Part shown: positions 1 to 7,064 of the stretch, in pieces
How the letters are laid out: each line of letters begins with the position of its first letter
Numbering within the stretch: the first letter of the stretch is position 1
Assembly (NCBI GenBank): GCA_014799955.1
Contig: JAAVHB010000109.1
Span: 1 to 34,099 of the forward strand
Reading direction: 5' to 3'
Source of the DNA: Butyrivibrio sp.
GTDB taxonomy: Bacteria > Bacillota > Clostridia > Lachnospirales > Lachnospiraceae
Length of the DNA: 34,099 nucleotides
Made by a program: the position numbers and the translations under genes
The notes under the pieces: generated by a model
Seen by the model: the letters and a program-made list of their open reading frames with translations, nothing else
What the model was told of the DNA's origin: nothing
The model's database searches: none

Positions 1-289
1 AAATTGCGCCGAAATCTTTAATTGCGGTTAATCCCGCCTCTTTTCCTTCCTCGGAAAGGTCCGTAGCCATATCAAAGCTTACCTCGTACTGACCCTCTCC
101 GGTCACCGTTACGGCCTGCCCCTTCTCAGCGTTGGTTCCGCCGAACGCATAAATATTGAGGGAAAGCGGCATATTAAGCTCGTCCTCGGCTTTAACTGCC
201 GTCTTTCCCACTGAAAACGCAAGTCCAAGTGCAAGAAGTCCGCTCATTGCGGCGGCACAAGCCTTGCGCAGCTTACTTGTAAATCTCAT
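1..289 (-). CDS. Secreted protein, 3' end outside the window (partial)
   Basis: The start is an ATG at 289 preceded by GGAGGAATAAA. The 96 visible residues open with a Sec signal peptide: basic MRFTSKLRK, a hydrophobic core with LLALGLAFSV, and a likely cleavage near AVKA before EDE. The mature part (LSLNIYAFGG, then GEGQYEVSFD and an Ala/Gly-rich stretch) reads as a beta-rich domain. It resembles the second domain of the surface protein at 5561-6943, which has GNGTYTVTLE followed by a similarly spaced GTKFNLIGVA. It lies 10 bases after the yesL-like gene and so ends the sugar ABC operon. A role in binding or displaying glycans at the surface is inferred from context only. The open frame runs off the window at base 1. 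Confidence 0.75.
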   Translation of the reverse strand, partial: MRFTSKLRKACAAAMSGLLALGLAFSVGKTAVKAEDELNMPLSLNIYAFGGTNAEKGQAVTVTGEGQYEVSFDMATDLSEEGKEAGLTAIKDFGAI

Positions 290-299
290 TTTATTCCTC

Positions 300-1001
300 C
301 TAACTTTCCCGCGAGGCGCTCTGCGCCGAACGGGACTTTCCGCTAACTTTGGATTCCGTATCATCGCCGGGCTCTTCCCCGACGTCATTCCTTTGCATAA
401 CTCCGCCCTCTTTTTCAATTTCTCTGAAAAAGAGCATCGCAAAACCGCTGACCGTCAGCATCATACACGCCGGACCTATAAGCAGCCCTATTATAAACGT
501 GATATACGTTATTCTGAAAACCATAACTTCAACCGCCAGCAGTACCGCAAGAAATAGCGTCCTTCCGAAATATCTCAGCGCTATACGCATGGAATTTTTG
601 ATTGTCTGAAACAATTTGTTTTCATACCTCGCCAACAGCGGATACGCATATATGAGCGCAATCACGAACATAAACGCGGAAAATACGCCCAACACGGCAA
701 ATCCCATATGCTGCTTTGCAAGTGTGAAATCAATATACAGTACCGCGGCAAAAAGAACGGTTATAGGACCTATTGCCATCCCCTGCTTAAAATTCTTCCT
801 GAATGCCCTGAAGAAATCCCTTACTACATAGCCCTCATTTTCATCGAGCATTCTGAGTGTAACGGTATACGCCGAAATAGTGGAAACACCTATAGTAATA
901 ACGGGAAGAGAGCATACGAGCCATATAAAATTTAATTTGACCATATCCCAGAATCTGGTTATAAATTTATACAGCGCACCCTCGGTACTGAAAAACTTCA
1001 T
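300..1001 (-). CDS. YesL-like membrane protein (DUF624 family)
   Basis: A 233-residue integral membrane protein with the N-terminal pattern of the YesL/DUF624 family: a short amphipathic start, then TRFWDMVKLNFIWLVCSLPV, followed by TVTLRMLDENEGYVVRDFFR. About five hydrophobic segments follow. The last ~35 residues are a charged, Ser-rich tail (EKEGGVMQRN onward) that looks disordered. Family members sit in operons for oligosaccharide uptake in Firmicutes, usually beside lplB/lplC-type permeases and binding proteins, but their biochemical role is unknown. Here it follows the binding-protein gene and precedes the secreted protein by 10 bases, so it is probably co-transcribed with both. Family assignment is strong; the function is unproven. 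Confidence 0.88.
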   Translation of the reverse strand: MKFFSTEGALYKFITRFWDMVKLNFIWLVCSLPVITIGVSTISAYTVTLRMLDENEGYVVRDFFRAFRKNFKQGMAIGPITVLFAAVLYIDFTLAKQHMGFAVLGVFSAFMFVIALIYAYPLLARYENKLFQTIKNSMRIALRYFGRTLFLAVLLAVEVMVFRITYITFIIGLLIGPACMMLTVSGFAMLFFREIEKEGGVMQRNDVGEEPGDDTESKVSGKSRSAQSASRES

Positions 1002-1034
1002 TGCTTACTCCTTAAAATTCCTTTTACACATAAA

Positions 1035-1058
1035 GGGCTGCCCATACCCGGACAGCCC
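1035..1058 (-). terminator. Intergenic hairpin after the binding-protein gene
   Basis: GGGCTG at 1035-1040 pairs with CAGCCC at 1053-1058; a further wobble pair and two C-G pairs extend the stem to nine pairs. On the minus strand it is followed by TTTATGTG, a poor U-run. It probably attenuates or stabilises the operon transcript between the binding protein and YesL rather than stopping it fully. Confidence 0.45.
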
Positions 1059-1079
1059 ATATAGGATTTCATTCAGATA

Positions 1080-2831
1080 TTAGTTCTGAGCAGACTTAGC
1101 CTCTTTGATAATATCAGTCAAAATCGCAGCCTCATTCTCAGACCACTCAACGCACTGATTGTAGCCTTCTCCGTTATTATAGGATTTAGCTTCCTTAATC
1201 ATCTCGTTGATAGCGTTCTCGAATTCCTCCTCGGTATCGGCCTCGATTGCCTTCCATGACCATGTGGTTATGGATTTGGTAACCTGCTCCCAAACTACCT
1301 TGAGGTCGGCGTCCTTTTTACCCTCAGCATAGCTGTACTTCTGAGAAATAACAAACTTGCCTCTTGCATCAAGATATTCATCCATGCTGTTGGAATTGTT
1401 ATTCTCTCTCCATACAAGCTCTATGTTTCCGTCAGCCAAAGGAGCTTTCTCACTTGCCCAGCCCTTTTTGTTAAAGGTCTCGCCGCTATCGGGATTTATT
1501 GCATCCAAAGACCATATCAGGTTGTTTAACTGCTGCTGTCCGTTCTTGAAGCTATCTCCGCAGTACTTCTGATAATCGGGATTATCGGAAACAAGCTCGG
1601 TATTATTGTCAGCCGCTGCTGTCCTTCCAAGGTCGGTAAAGCAGGTCTTTCCGTTCTCGTCGTAATACCAGCAAAGACCCTGAGGTCCGTACTGCTGCTC
1701 AAGCATACCTGTAGGCGTTGCGAACCAGTTGATTACCTGCATACAAAGCTCGGGCTCCTTTGTCTTGGAACCTATGGTCCAAAGACAGCTTCCGCCGAGA
1801 GGGCTGAGACCGTATACTACAGGAGTTGCCTCCTCGGGAACTACGGTGTACATACCCTTTCCTGAGTTAAGATTTTCCAAAGTATTGAACTGCGAACTTC
1901 CCGCATAGTTGAAGATTGACCAGAATGTACGTCCTGATTTAATCTTTGCGTTTGCCTGGTCGTTCTTCTGAATATCGGAGTCGGGGTCAAGCAGTCCGGC
2001 TCTGTACAGTCTGTTGAAGTACTGAACCATCTCAAGATAAGGTCCGTAGCTTCCGTCATCGTTAATCCTCAAGGGGTCAATGAACTCGTTGGTTGTGAAA
2101 TCATAGAAACCGAGTGCGAACTCGTCTATTCCGTAATAAGCGGACGCAAGTGACTTCGGATACATTACCATGTTGCCGTCCCAGTCAGGCCAGATTGAAA
2201 CAGCGTATGTCTCCTTACCCTCATCGTCGGTAGGATGTTTTTCCTTCATCTGTACGAATACATCGAAAAGGTCGTCAAGGTCCTTTACCTCAGGACAGCC
2301 AAGCTCTACATAGTAATCATAGCGAAGCTCCCATGCGTACATGAACTCCTGATGCTGCTCCCTACCGCTCTCGTCCTCGGCTGCGATTCCATGTCCGATT
2401 CCGTGAATCTTACCGTCACCGGAAACTCTTCTGTTCTTCTCAAGCGCGGACTGCATATGCTCATACATATATGTTCCGTAATCCTTAAGAAGTCCCTGCT
2501 CCTCCCAGTCAAGAAGCAATCCTGATTCTACGGCAGCCTTGTAGTCCTCGCCGTCGGCGCCCCAGATAACGATATCTCCGAGGTCTCCGGCCTCCATTCT
2601 TGTTGTAAGAGTGTTTCCGCTCTCCTTAATGATGTTAAGCTCGACACCGAAGCGGTCCTTCATGATGGCAGCCAACCATCCGCCCTGCATGCCTTCAAAG
2701 TTAGCTCTCTGTGAAAATACATTAAGCGTAACCACACCTGAGCCTGAGCCGCCATTGCCGCACGCAGCAAATACAGATACTGCCATTGCCGCTACAAGTA
2801 ATGCAACGATAACTCGTTTCATTATTTTCAT
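1080..2831 (-). CDS. Extracellular sugar-binding lipoprotein (ABC solute-binding family 1)
   Basis: A 583-residue lipoprotein. The signal peptide ends in the lipobox VFAAC with Cys24 as the acylation site, followed by a Gly/Ser spacer. The remainder has the LplA-type solute-binding fold, including VTLNVFSQRANFEG at the start of the mature domain, a Trp-rich middle and ELCMQVINWFATPTG, a helix typical of these proteins. The start is ATG 2831 behind GGAGGAGAAAATTA; ATG 2822 is a weaker alternative. It would capture an oligosaccharide at the membrane surface and deliver it to the two permeases encoded just upstream. No ATPase is encoded in the window, in line with Firmicutes systems that share MsmX. 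The substrate cannot be read from sequence; the GH31 and GH5 genes nearby suggest plant cell-wall gluco- or xyloglucan oligomers. Confidence 0.9.
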   Translation of the reverse strand: MKIMKRVIVALLVAAMAVSVFAACGNGGSGSGVVTLNVFSQRANFEGMQGGWLAAIMKDRFGVELNIIKESGNTLTTRMEAGDLGDIVIWGADGEDYKAAVESGLLLDWEEQGLLKDYGTYMYEHMQSALEKNRRVSGDGKIHGIGHGIAAEDESGREQHQEFMYAWELRYDYYVELGCPEVKDLDDLFDVFVQMKEKHPTDDEGKETYAVSIWPDWDGNMVMYPKSLASAYYGIDEFALGFYDFTTNEFIDPLRINDDGSYGPYLEMVQYFNRLYRAGLLDPDSDIQKNDQANAKIKSGRTFWSIFNYAGSSQFNTLENLNSGKGMYTVVPEEATPVVYGLSPLGGSCLWTIGSKTKEPELCMQVINWFATPTGMLEQQYGPQGLCWYYDENGKTCFTDLGRTAAADNNTELVSDNPDYQKYCGDSFKNGQQQLNNLIWSLDAINPDSGETFNKKGWASEKAPLADGNIELVWRENNNSNSMDEYLDARGKFVISQKYSYAEGKKDADLKVVWEQVTKSITTWSWKAIEADTEEEFENAINEMIKEAKSYNNGEGYNQCVEWSENEAAILTDIIKEAKSAQN

Positions 2832-2862
2832 TAATTTTCTCCTCCTTTTTATTATTTATATG

Positions 2863-2889
2863 AACCGCATCCGCAACGCAGATGCGGTT
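2863..2889 (-). promoter_or_regulatory. Hairpin between permease and binding-protein genes
   Basis: A nine-base inverted repeat, AACCGCATC (2863-2871) and GATGCGGTT (2881-2889), lies between the second permease and the lipoprotein. No U-run follows on the minus strand, so it is unlikely to terminate fully. In analogous operons such a hairpin often sets a higher mRNA level for the binding protein than for the permeases; that role is inferred. Confidence 0.45.
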
Positions 2890-2907
2890 TACATATCGAA
2901 ATTCAAA

Positions 2908-3882
2908 TCAGCCCTTAACGGCGCCAAGCATAATTCCCTCCTCAAAGAATTTCTGCATGAAAGGATATACAATCAGTATCGGAATAATCGAAACCATTGA
3001 TACCGTGTACTTGATTACGTTGGCAAAGTCCGCATTGTTCATGGCATTCCTTATAGCCTCACTTGATACGTTGCTCTGTATCAGGGTCTTCAGATCGGAC
3101 GAAGCGTTAAGGTAGTTGTACAGCTTATGCTGCAGAGTCTGATACTGAGGAGCAGAGCCCATGAGCATAAGGGAATCCGTAAAGGAGTTCCAGCTTCCTA
3201 CCGCGCCGAAAATCGTGATTGTCGCGAGAATCGGCTTACATAACGGCCAGATAATCTTGCGGAAGATTGTCATATATCCGGCGCCGTCTATAAATGCGCT
3301 TTCCTCTAGCTCCGCCGGTATTGACTCTATGTAAGTCTTAACAAGTATTATATTGTAGGGCGCAACCACGGCGGGAATGATATATGCCATGTAATTGTTG
3401 GTCAGTCCCAGCATCTGCATATTCATAAACCAAGGTATGATACCTGCGTTAAAATACATTGTTATTACAAGGAATCTGTACCAAAGCTTTCTGTGCCACA
3501 TCTCCTGCTTGGTAACAAGATAACCGATAAGAGCCGACGCAACAACCATCAGCGCCGTAGAGAGCACCGTTTTGGTAATGGTCACCCAAAACGAACGCCC
3601 GATATCGTTCACCTGAAGAATCGCCTTGTAGGTCTGAAGCGAAAATCCCTTCGGGAAGAAGGTAACCGCTCCCTTCGTAACCTCGGCAGGCGACGATATT
3701 GAGTTTATAAATATATAATAAAACGGGAACAGACATATAATCATAAACACCGCAAACAGCGTATAGTTGATGATATTGAAAATTATGTCCCTGAAGGTAA
3801 GACGGTACATTCTTTTATGCTTCTTGTTGTACTCTTTCTCAGCCTTAAGCTCCTGCTTCATTTTTTCCGACATTTTAGCCAT
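2908..3882 (-). CDS. Sugar ABC transporter permease, LplC/YtcP type
   Basis: A 324-residue inner-membrane permease of the binding-protein-dependent sugar ABC class. It opens with a charged cytoplasmic tail, then TM1 (NYTLFAVFMIICLFPFYYIF) and the family-typical FINSISSPAEVTKGAV and FFPKGFSLQTYKAIL. The ATPase-docking EAA loop is visible as ELEESAFIDGAG followed by KIIWPLCKPILATI. The C-terminus has the usual FMQKFFEEGIMLGAVKG. The start is ATG 3882 with GGAGGTGACGGT in front, 11 bases after the upstream permease gene ends. It would pair with the 3894-5327 product to form the channel. Confidence 0.93.
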   Translation of the reverse strand: MAKMSEKMKQELKAEKEYNKKHKRMYRLTFRDIIFNIINYTLFAVFMIICLFPFYYIFINSISSPAEVTKGAVTFFPKGFSLQTYKAILQVNDIGRSFWVTITKTVLSTALMVVASALIGYLVTKQEMWHRKLWYRFLVITMYFNAGIIPWFMNMQMLGLTNNYMAYIIPAVVAPYNIILVKTYIESIPAELEESAFIDGAGYMTIFRKIIWPLCKPILATITIFGAVGSWNSFTDSLMLMGSAPQYQTLQHKLYNYLNASSDLKTLIQSNVSSEAIRNAMNNADFANVIKYTVSMVSIIPILIVYPFMQKFFEEGIMLGAVKG

Positions 3883-3893
3883 ACCGTCACCTC

Positions 3894-5327
3894 CTACATT
3901 ATACTCTCGCCACGTATCAGCTTGGAAATACCGTTCGCCATGAACAGCAGAATAACGCTGACAATTGACTTAGTCATACTTACAACCGTTGACAGTGAAA
4001 TTGCACCGCCCTCAAGTCCCAGATTGTATACATACAAATCAAGTACTTCGATAAGAGACTTGTTATGCGCATTTGAAAATACAAGATACTGATCCATGCC
4101 GTTTGAGAGAATGTTACCTATCGACATAAGTAACAGCACCATATATGTAGGTATAAGTCCGGGAACCGTAATATGCCACATCTTCTGACCGCGCCCCGCG
4201 CCGTCAACGGTAGCCGCCTCATAAAGCTGAGGGTCGATACCCGAAATACCGGCAACATAGATAATCGCGCTCCAGCCTACCGACTTCCACATTCCCCACG
4301 CCAACATCTTGAACCATGTTCCACTGGGATTGCCGAGGAAGTCTACATTCGTACCCAAAACCGTATTGATAAAGCCGTCGCCCGAGAAAATAGCAAAAGC
4401 AAGGGCAAATACAAGAACCCAGCTTACGAAGTTGGGAATCGTGGTAATTACCTGAACGCCCTTTCTGAACCATTTTGTCTTAACTTCGTTAAGAAGGATT
4501 GCAAACGCCATAGGCACCCAGCTTGTGGCTATGCCCAAACCGCTCATTACCATGGTGTTGCGCAGAACTCTGAGCACATCCTTCCGGGTCGCGGGGTCGG
4601 ACAGAAGTCTTGTAAACCATTTAAAGCCAACCCAGTTATCCATACTTAAGCCCGTTCCCGGCTTGTAATCAAAGAAAGAATATCTCCATCCCCACAAAGG
4701 CAGATATGAGAACGCGAATACAAGAACAAGGAAGGGAAGCAGAATAAGAAACAGTGTATACTTTGTAGGCATCTCACATTTCTCATCCCCGTTCAGCTTA
4801 GGCAGCGTAAATACCGCAAGCAGCGTGAAAACAAACACTGCGACGGCAAGTCCCAGATATACGTACAGCCCCGCCGGAATAAACGGAAGGAACTCAGCGT
4901 AATCTGCCGAGGTAAGCTTCTCAGAAAACATATTGCTTGCTACCATGAAAATTGCAAAGCTGCCTCCCGTAATGAGAGCGCCTGCCAGAGCAGCAATATT
5001 TCCTCTCTTCTTAAGCTTCAGATTACCGAGCGACATACATGCTCCGACAGCCATTACGATAATTCCGACCAGCATACAGATAGACGCCACCTGTACCATA
5101 TAGAAAGGCGTGTATCCCGTCGCCCTGATTTTTATACCGGCATCCTGTGTAAGTCCGCTTATTGAAACCGCAGACGTGAACAAGGACATGTTTTTGTTAA
5201 TCAGAGTTGTAATCCTCGCGGGATTAATAGCCGGAAGGAAAATAAATATCACAGCTGCCAACACTGCCACTCTGACAACCCAGTATAACTTGTCGGATAT
5301 GGCTGTTTTGGATTCTCCTTTATTCAT
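3894..5327 (-). CDS. Sugar ABC transporter permease, LplB type, with extra N-terminal membrane domain
   Basis: A 477-residue permease, well above the ~300 residues usual for the family. The canonical part begins near residue 185 (KYTLFLILLPFLVLVFAFSY) and includes NWVGFKWFTRLL, the EAA loop YEAATVDGAGRGQKMWHITV (about 369-388) and the closing SIVSVILLFMANGISKL. The first ~180 residues add four predicted membrane segments (about 14-34, 77-98, 109-131 and 151-176), with a mainly non-hydrophobic stretch between the first two. GGAGGTAAAGG precedes ATG 5327. It is the first gene of the minus-strand operon with LplC, the binding lipoprotein, YesL and the truncated secreted protein. The added domain could alter assembly or sense a ligand, but nothing in the sequence identifies its job. 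Confidence 0.92.
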   Translation of the reverse strand: MNKGESKTAISDKLYWVVRVAVLAAVIFIFLPAINPARITTLINKNMSLFTSAVSISGLTQDAGIKIRATGYTPFYMVQVASICMLVGIIVMAVGACMSLGNLKLKKRGNIAALAGALITGGSFAIFMVASNMFSEKLTSADYAEFLPFIPAGLYVYLGLAVAVFVFTLLAVFTLPKLNGDEKCEMPTKYTLFLILLPFLVLVFAFSYLPLWGWRYSFFDYKPGTGLSMDNWVGFKWFTRLLSDPATRKDVLRVLRNTMVMSGLGIATSWVPMAFAILLNEVKTKWFRKGVQVITTIPNFVSWVLVFALAFAIFSGDGFINTVLGTNVDFLGNPSGTWFKMLAWGMWKSVGWSAIIYVAGISGIDPQLYEAATVDGAGRGQKMWHITVPGLIPTYMVLLLMSIGNILSNGMDQYLVFSNAHNKSLIEVLDLYVYNLGLEGGAISLSTVVSMTKSIVSVILLFMANGISKLIRGESIM

Positions 5328-5388
5328 CCTTTACCTCCATTCATTAAATTTTTTGTTGCTAAAAATTAATAGAACCATATTATGTACT

Positions 5389-5420
5389 ATTATAAATTAT
5401 CGTTTCTTTAAGGACTACAA
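5389..5420 (-). promoter_or_regulatory. Candidate promoter of the sugar ABC operon
   Basis: The region 5340-5460 is very A+T-rich and contains a perfect TATAAT on the minus strand (5394-5389), about 60 bases upstream of the first permease ATG. The best -35-like element (TTGTAG at 5420-5415) is 20 bases away, too far for a standard promoter, so activation by a regulator is plausible. Nothing else is evident between 5430 and 5495. Confidence 0.35.
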
Positions 5421-5496
5421 TAAATTATTTATACAAAATACAGTAATTATTTCATTTTTACGAAACAGGCAATCCGCGTGCGGATTTCCCATGCCA

Positions 5497-5529
5497 CAAA
5501 AAAGAGGACGAGGCATTCGCTCGTCCTCT
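5497..5529 (-). terminator. Rho-independent terminator of the surface-protein gene
   Basis: A ten-pair stem, AGAGGACGAG (5503-5512) with CTCGTCCTCT (5520-5529), has a seven-base loop. On the minus strand it runs into TTTTTTGTGG. It lies 32 bases past the stop of the 5561-6943 gene and separates it from the ABC operon. Confidence 0.88.
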
Positions 5530-5560
5530 CTGCTTCACAACAAACCTTCAACAAATCGGA

Positions 5561-6943
5561 TTAGTTGCTCTTTTTCTTCTTGGATGTTGCCACTACTACA
5601 ATTATAATTACAACAAGCACTACACCTGCAATAATTCCGATAATTGCTCCGGTAGGAAGTCCGCCCTTGGAGTCGTCCTTCTTGTCATTGCTGTCAGCCT
5701 TTGTAGCGCCGTCGTCAGCTTTGGTAGCACCGTCGTCTCCGTTTGTCTCTGCTTCATCGCCGCCGGCAGGAGCGTCATGGTCAAAACCGGAAATCGTAAA
5801 GGTTATGGTTACCTTTGTAACCTCTCCAGGCCAGTTCGCAGTGTCACAGAATACAGCCTTACAGTCAGCCATTTCAGCATCGTTATTATAGGAGTTTGCT
5901 CCGAGAATATTTACATATCCCGTATTCTTCAGGTTTTCTTCGTCAAGATATGCCTCCGGATATGTATACTTAAGCATTGCCGAATCATTAACCTGAATCG
6001 TCATATCGGTAACCTTAATCTGCTCTGCAGCAGAAGCAGGCATATTGGTTGCTACGCCGATAAGGTTGAACTTTGTTCCTTCAGTTCCCTTTCCGTCAAC
6101 AAAATCAGGGTTCTCCAGAGTTACCGTATAAGTTCCGTTTCCTTTAAGAACTACGTCGGTAAAGGTTCCGTCATGAGGTACAGGAACGTCTCCGGTAACA
6201 TCCGAAAGCTGGTCTGCGTACTCATAACCGGTAATCGTACCGTAATCCTCATCGGACCAAGTATTTCTGAATACCCACGAGCCATCAATCTGAATGTACA
6301 TCTGGGCAATATATTCGTCTGACGAAGGGTCAAACGCTACAGCAGGTTCTTCCTCCTCGGCAGGCTCTTCCGAACCGCCGGTAGGCTCTTCCGTTGAAAT
6401 GGAATTAAGCGTTACAGTGTACTCAATAGTAGTGAAAACAGGAGCTTCCTTCAAATAGCATCTGTTCTCTGCATATGTATTGAATCCACCTGCAAGACGA
6501 ATACAGTCGCCCTTGAAGTTTCCTGTATCCTCATACCACCATTTTCTGCTGTCTTCCTTAGCATCCACCTCAAAATCGAGCTGGTCGGTAACATCCGTTC
6601 CGTCAATAGAAACCTTAACGTCAAAGTCAAGCTGCTTATAGTCTGCTCCAGCTATAAGACAGGGAGCTATAAAATATGTTGTAGCCGCCTCAGCGGGAAG
6701 TGTAAGAGATACTGTCTTGGTTTCTCCGACCGCAATTTTTTCATTTACAGCAACCACATCACCTTTATTATCTCCTCCTTCGCCGTAATACTGGTAAGCC
6801 CAATCCGTACTGTCCGCCGGATCTCCTCCGAAGGCAATAAACAAATCATAGCTGTCGCCTTCATCTGCTGCTGCTGTAACTGCGAAACAGCCCAGAGCCA
6901 TTATTCCGGCAAGCAGCAGTGCTAAAAACTTTTTGATTTTCAT
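5561..6943 (-). CDS. Secreted surface protein with C-terminal membrane anchor
   Basis: The start chosen is ATG 6943, with GGAGGACAATTGGTA in front, giving 460 residues. The longer in-frame extension up to 7072 has no ribosome site and would bury the signal peptide. The order is: signal peptide (MKIKKFLALLLAGIMALGCF, cleavage near TAAA); a beta-rich domain to about residue 190; an acidic Glu/Pro linker; a second beta-rich domain containing GNGTYTVTLE and VTKVTITFTISGF; an Asp/Lys/Thr linker with a repeated DDGATKAD; and a C-terminal membrane helix followed by KKKKSN. No LPXTG motif is seen, so it is held by the membrane helix. The sugar ABC operon lies downstream and the sensor kinase just upstream. 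I do not recognise the family; glycan binding at the surface is a guess from position and beta-rich character. Confidence 0.8.
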   Translation of the reverse strand: MKIKKFLALLLAGIMALGCFAVTAAADEGDSYDLFIAFGGDPADSTDWAYQYYGEGGDNKGDVVAVNEKIAVGETKTVSLTLPAEAATTYFIAPCLIAGADYKQLDFDVKVSIDGTDVTDQLDFEVDAKEDSRKWWYEDTGNFKGDCIRLAGGFNTYAENRCYLKEAPVFTTIEYTVTLNSISTEEPTGGSEEPAEEEEPAVAFDPSSDEYIAQMYIQIDGSWVFRNTWSDEDYGTITGYEYADQLSDVTGDVPVPHDGTFTDVVLKGNGTYTVTLENPDFVDGKGTEGTKFNLIGVATNMPASAAEQIKVTDMTIQVNDSAMLKYTYPEAYLDEENLKNTGYVNILGANSYNNDAEMADCKAVFCDTANWPGEVTKVTITFTISGFDHDAPAGGDEAETNGDDGATKADDGATKADSNDKKDDSKGGLPTGAIIGIIAGVVLVVIIIVVVATSKKKKSN

Positions 6944-7064
6944 TACCAATTGTCCTCCTTTTTGCGTTATAACCGCAGAAATTTTGTGAAAAATCACCTT
7001 GTAATTATAATATGCACGCCCAATCCAAAATACCCGCCTTTTTAGATATTCTATACGTATAATT

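Noticed and set aside
5471..5486. AATCCG/CGGATT hairpin as a second terminator
   Set aside because: Only six pairs with a four-base loop and no U-run; the stronger terminator at 5497-5529 already serves the gene.
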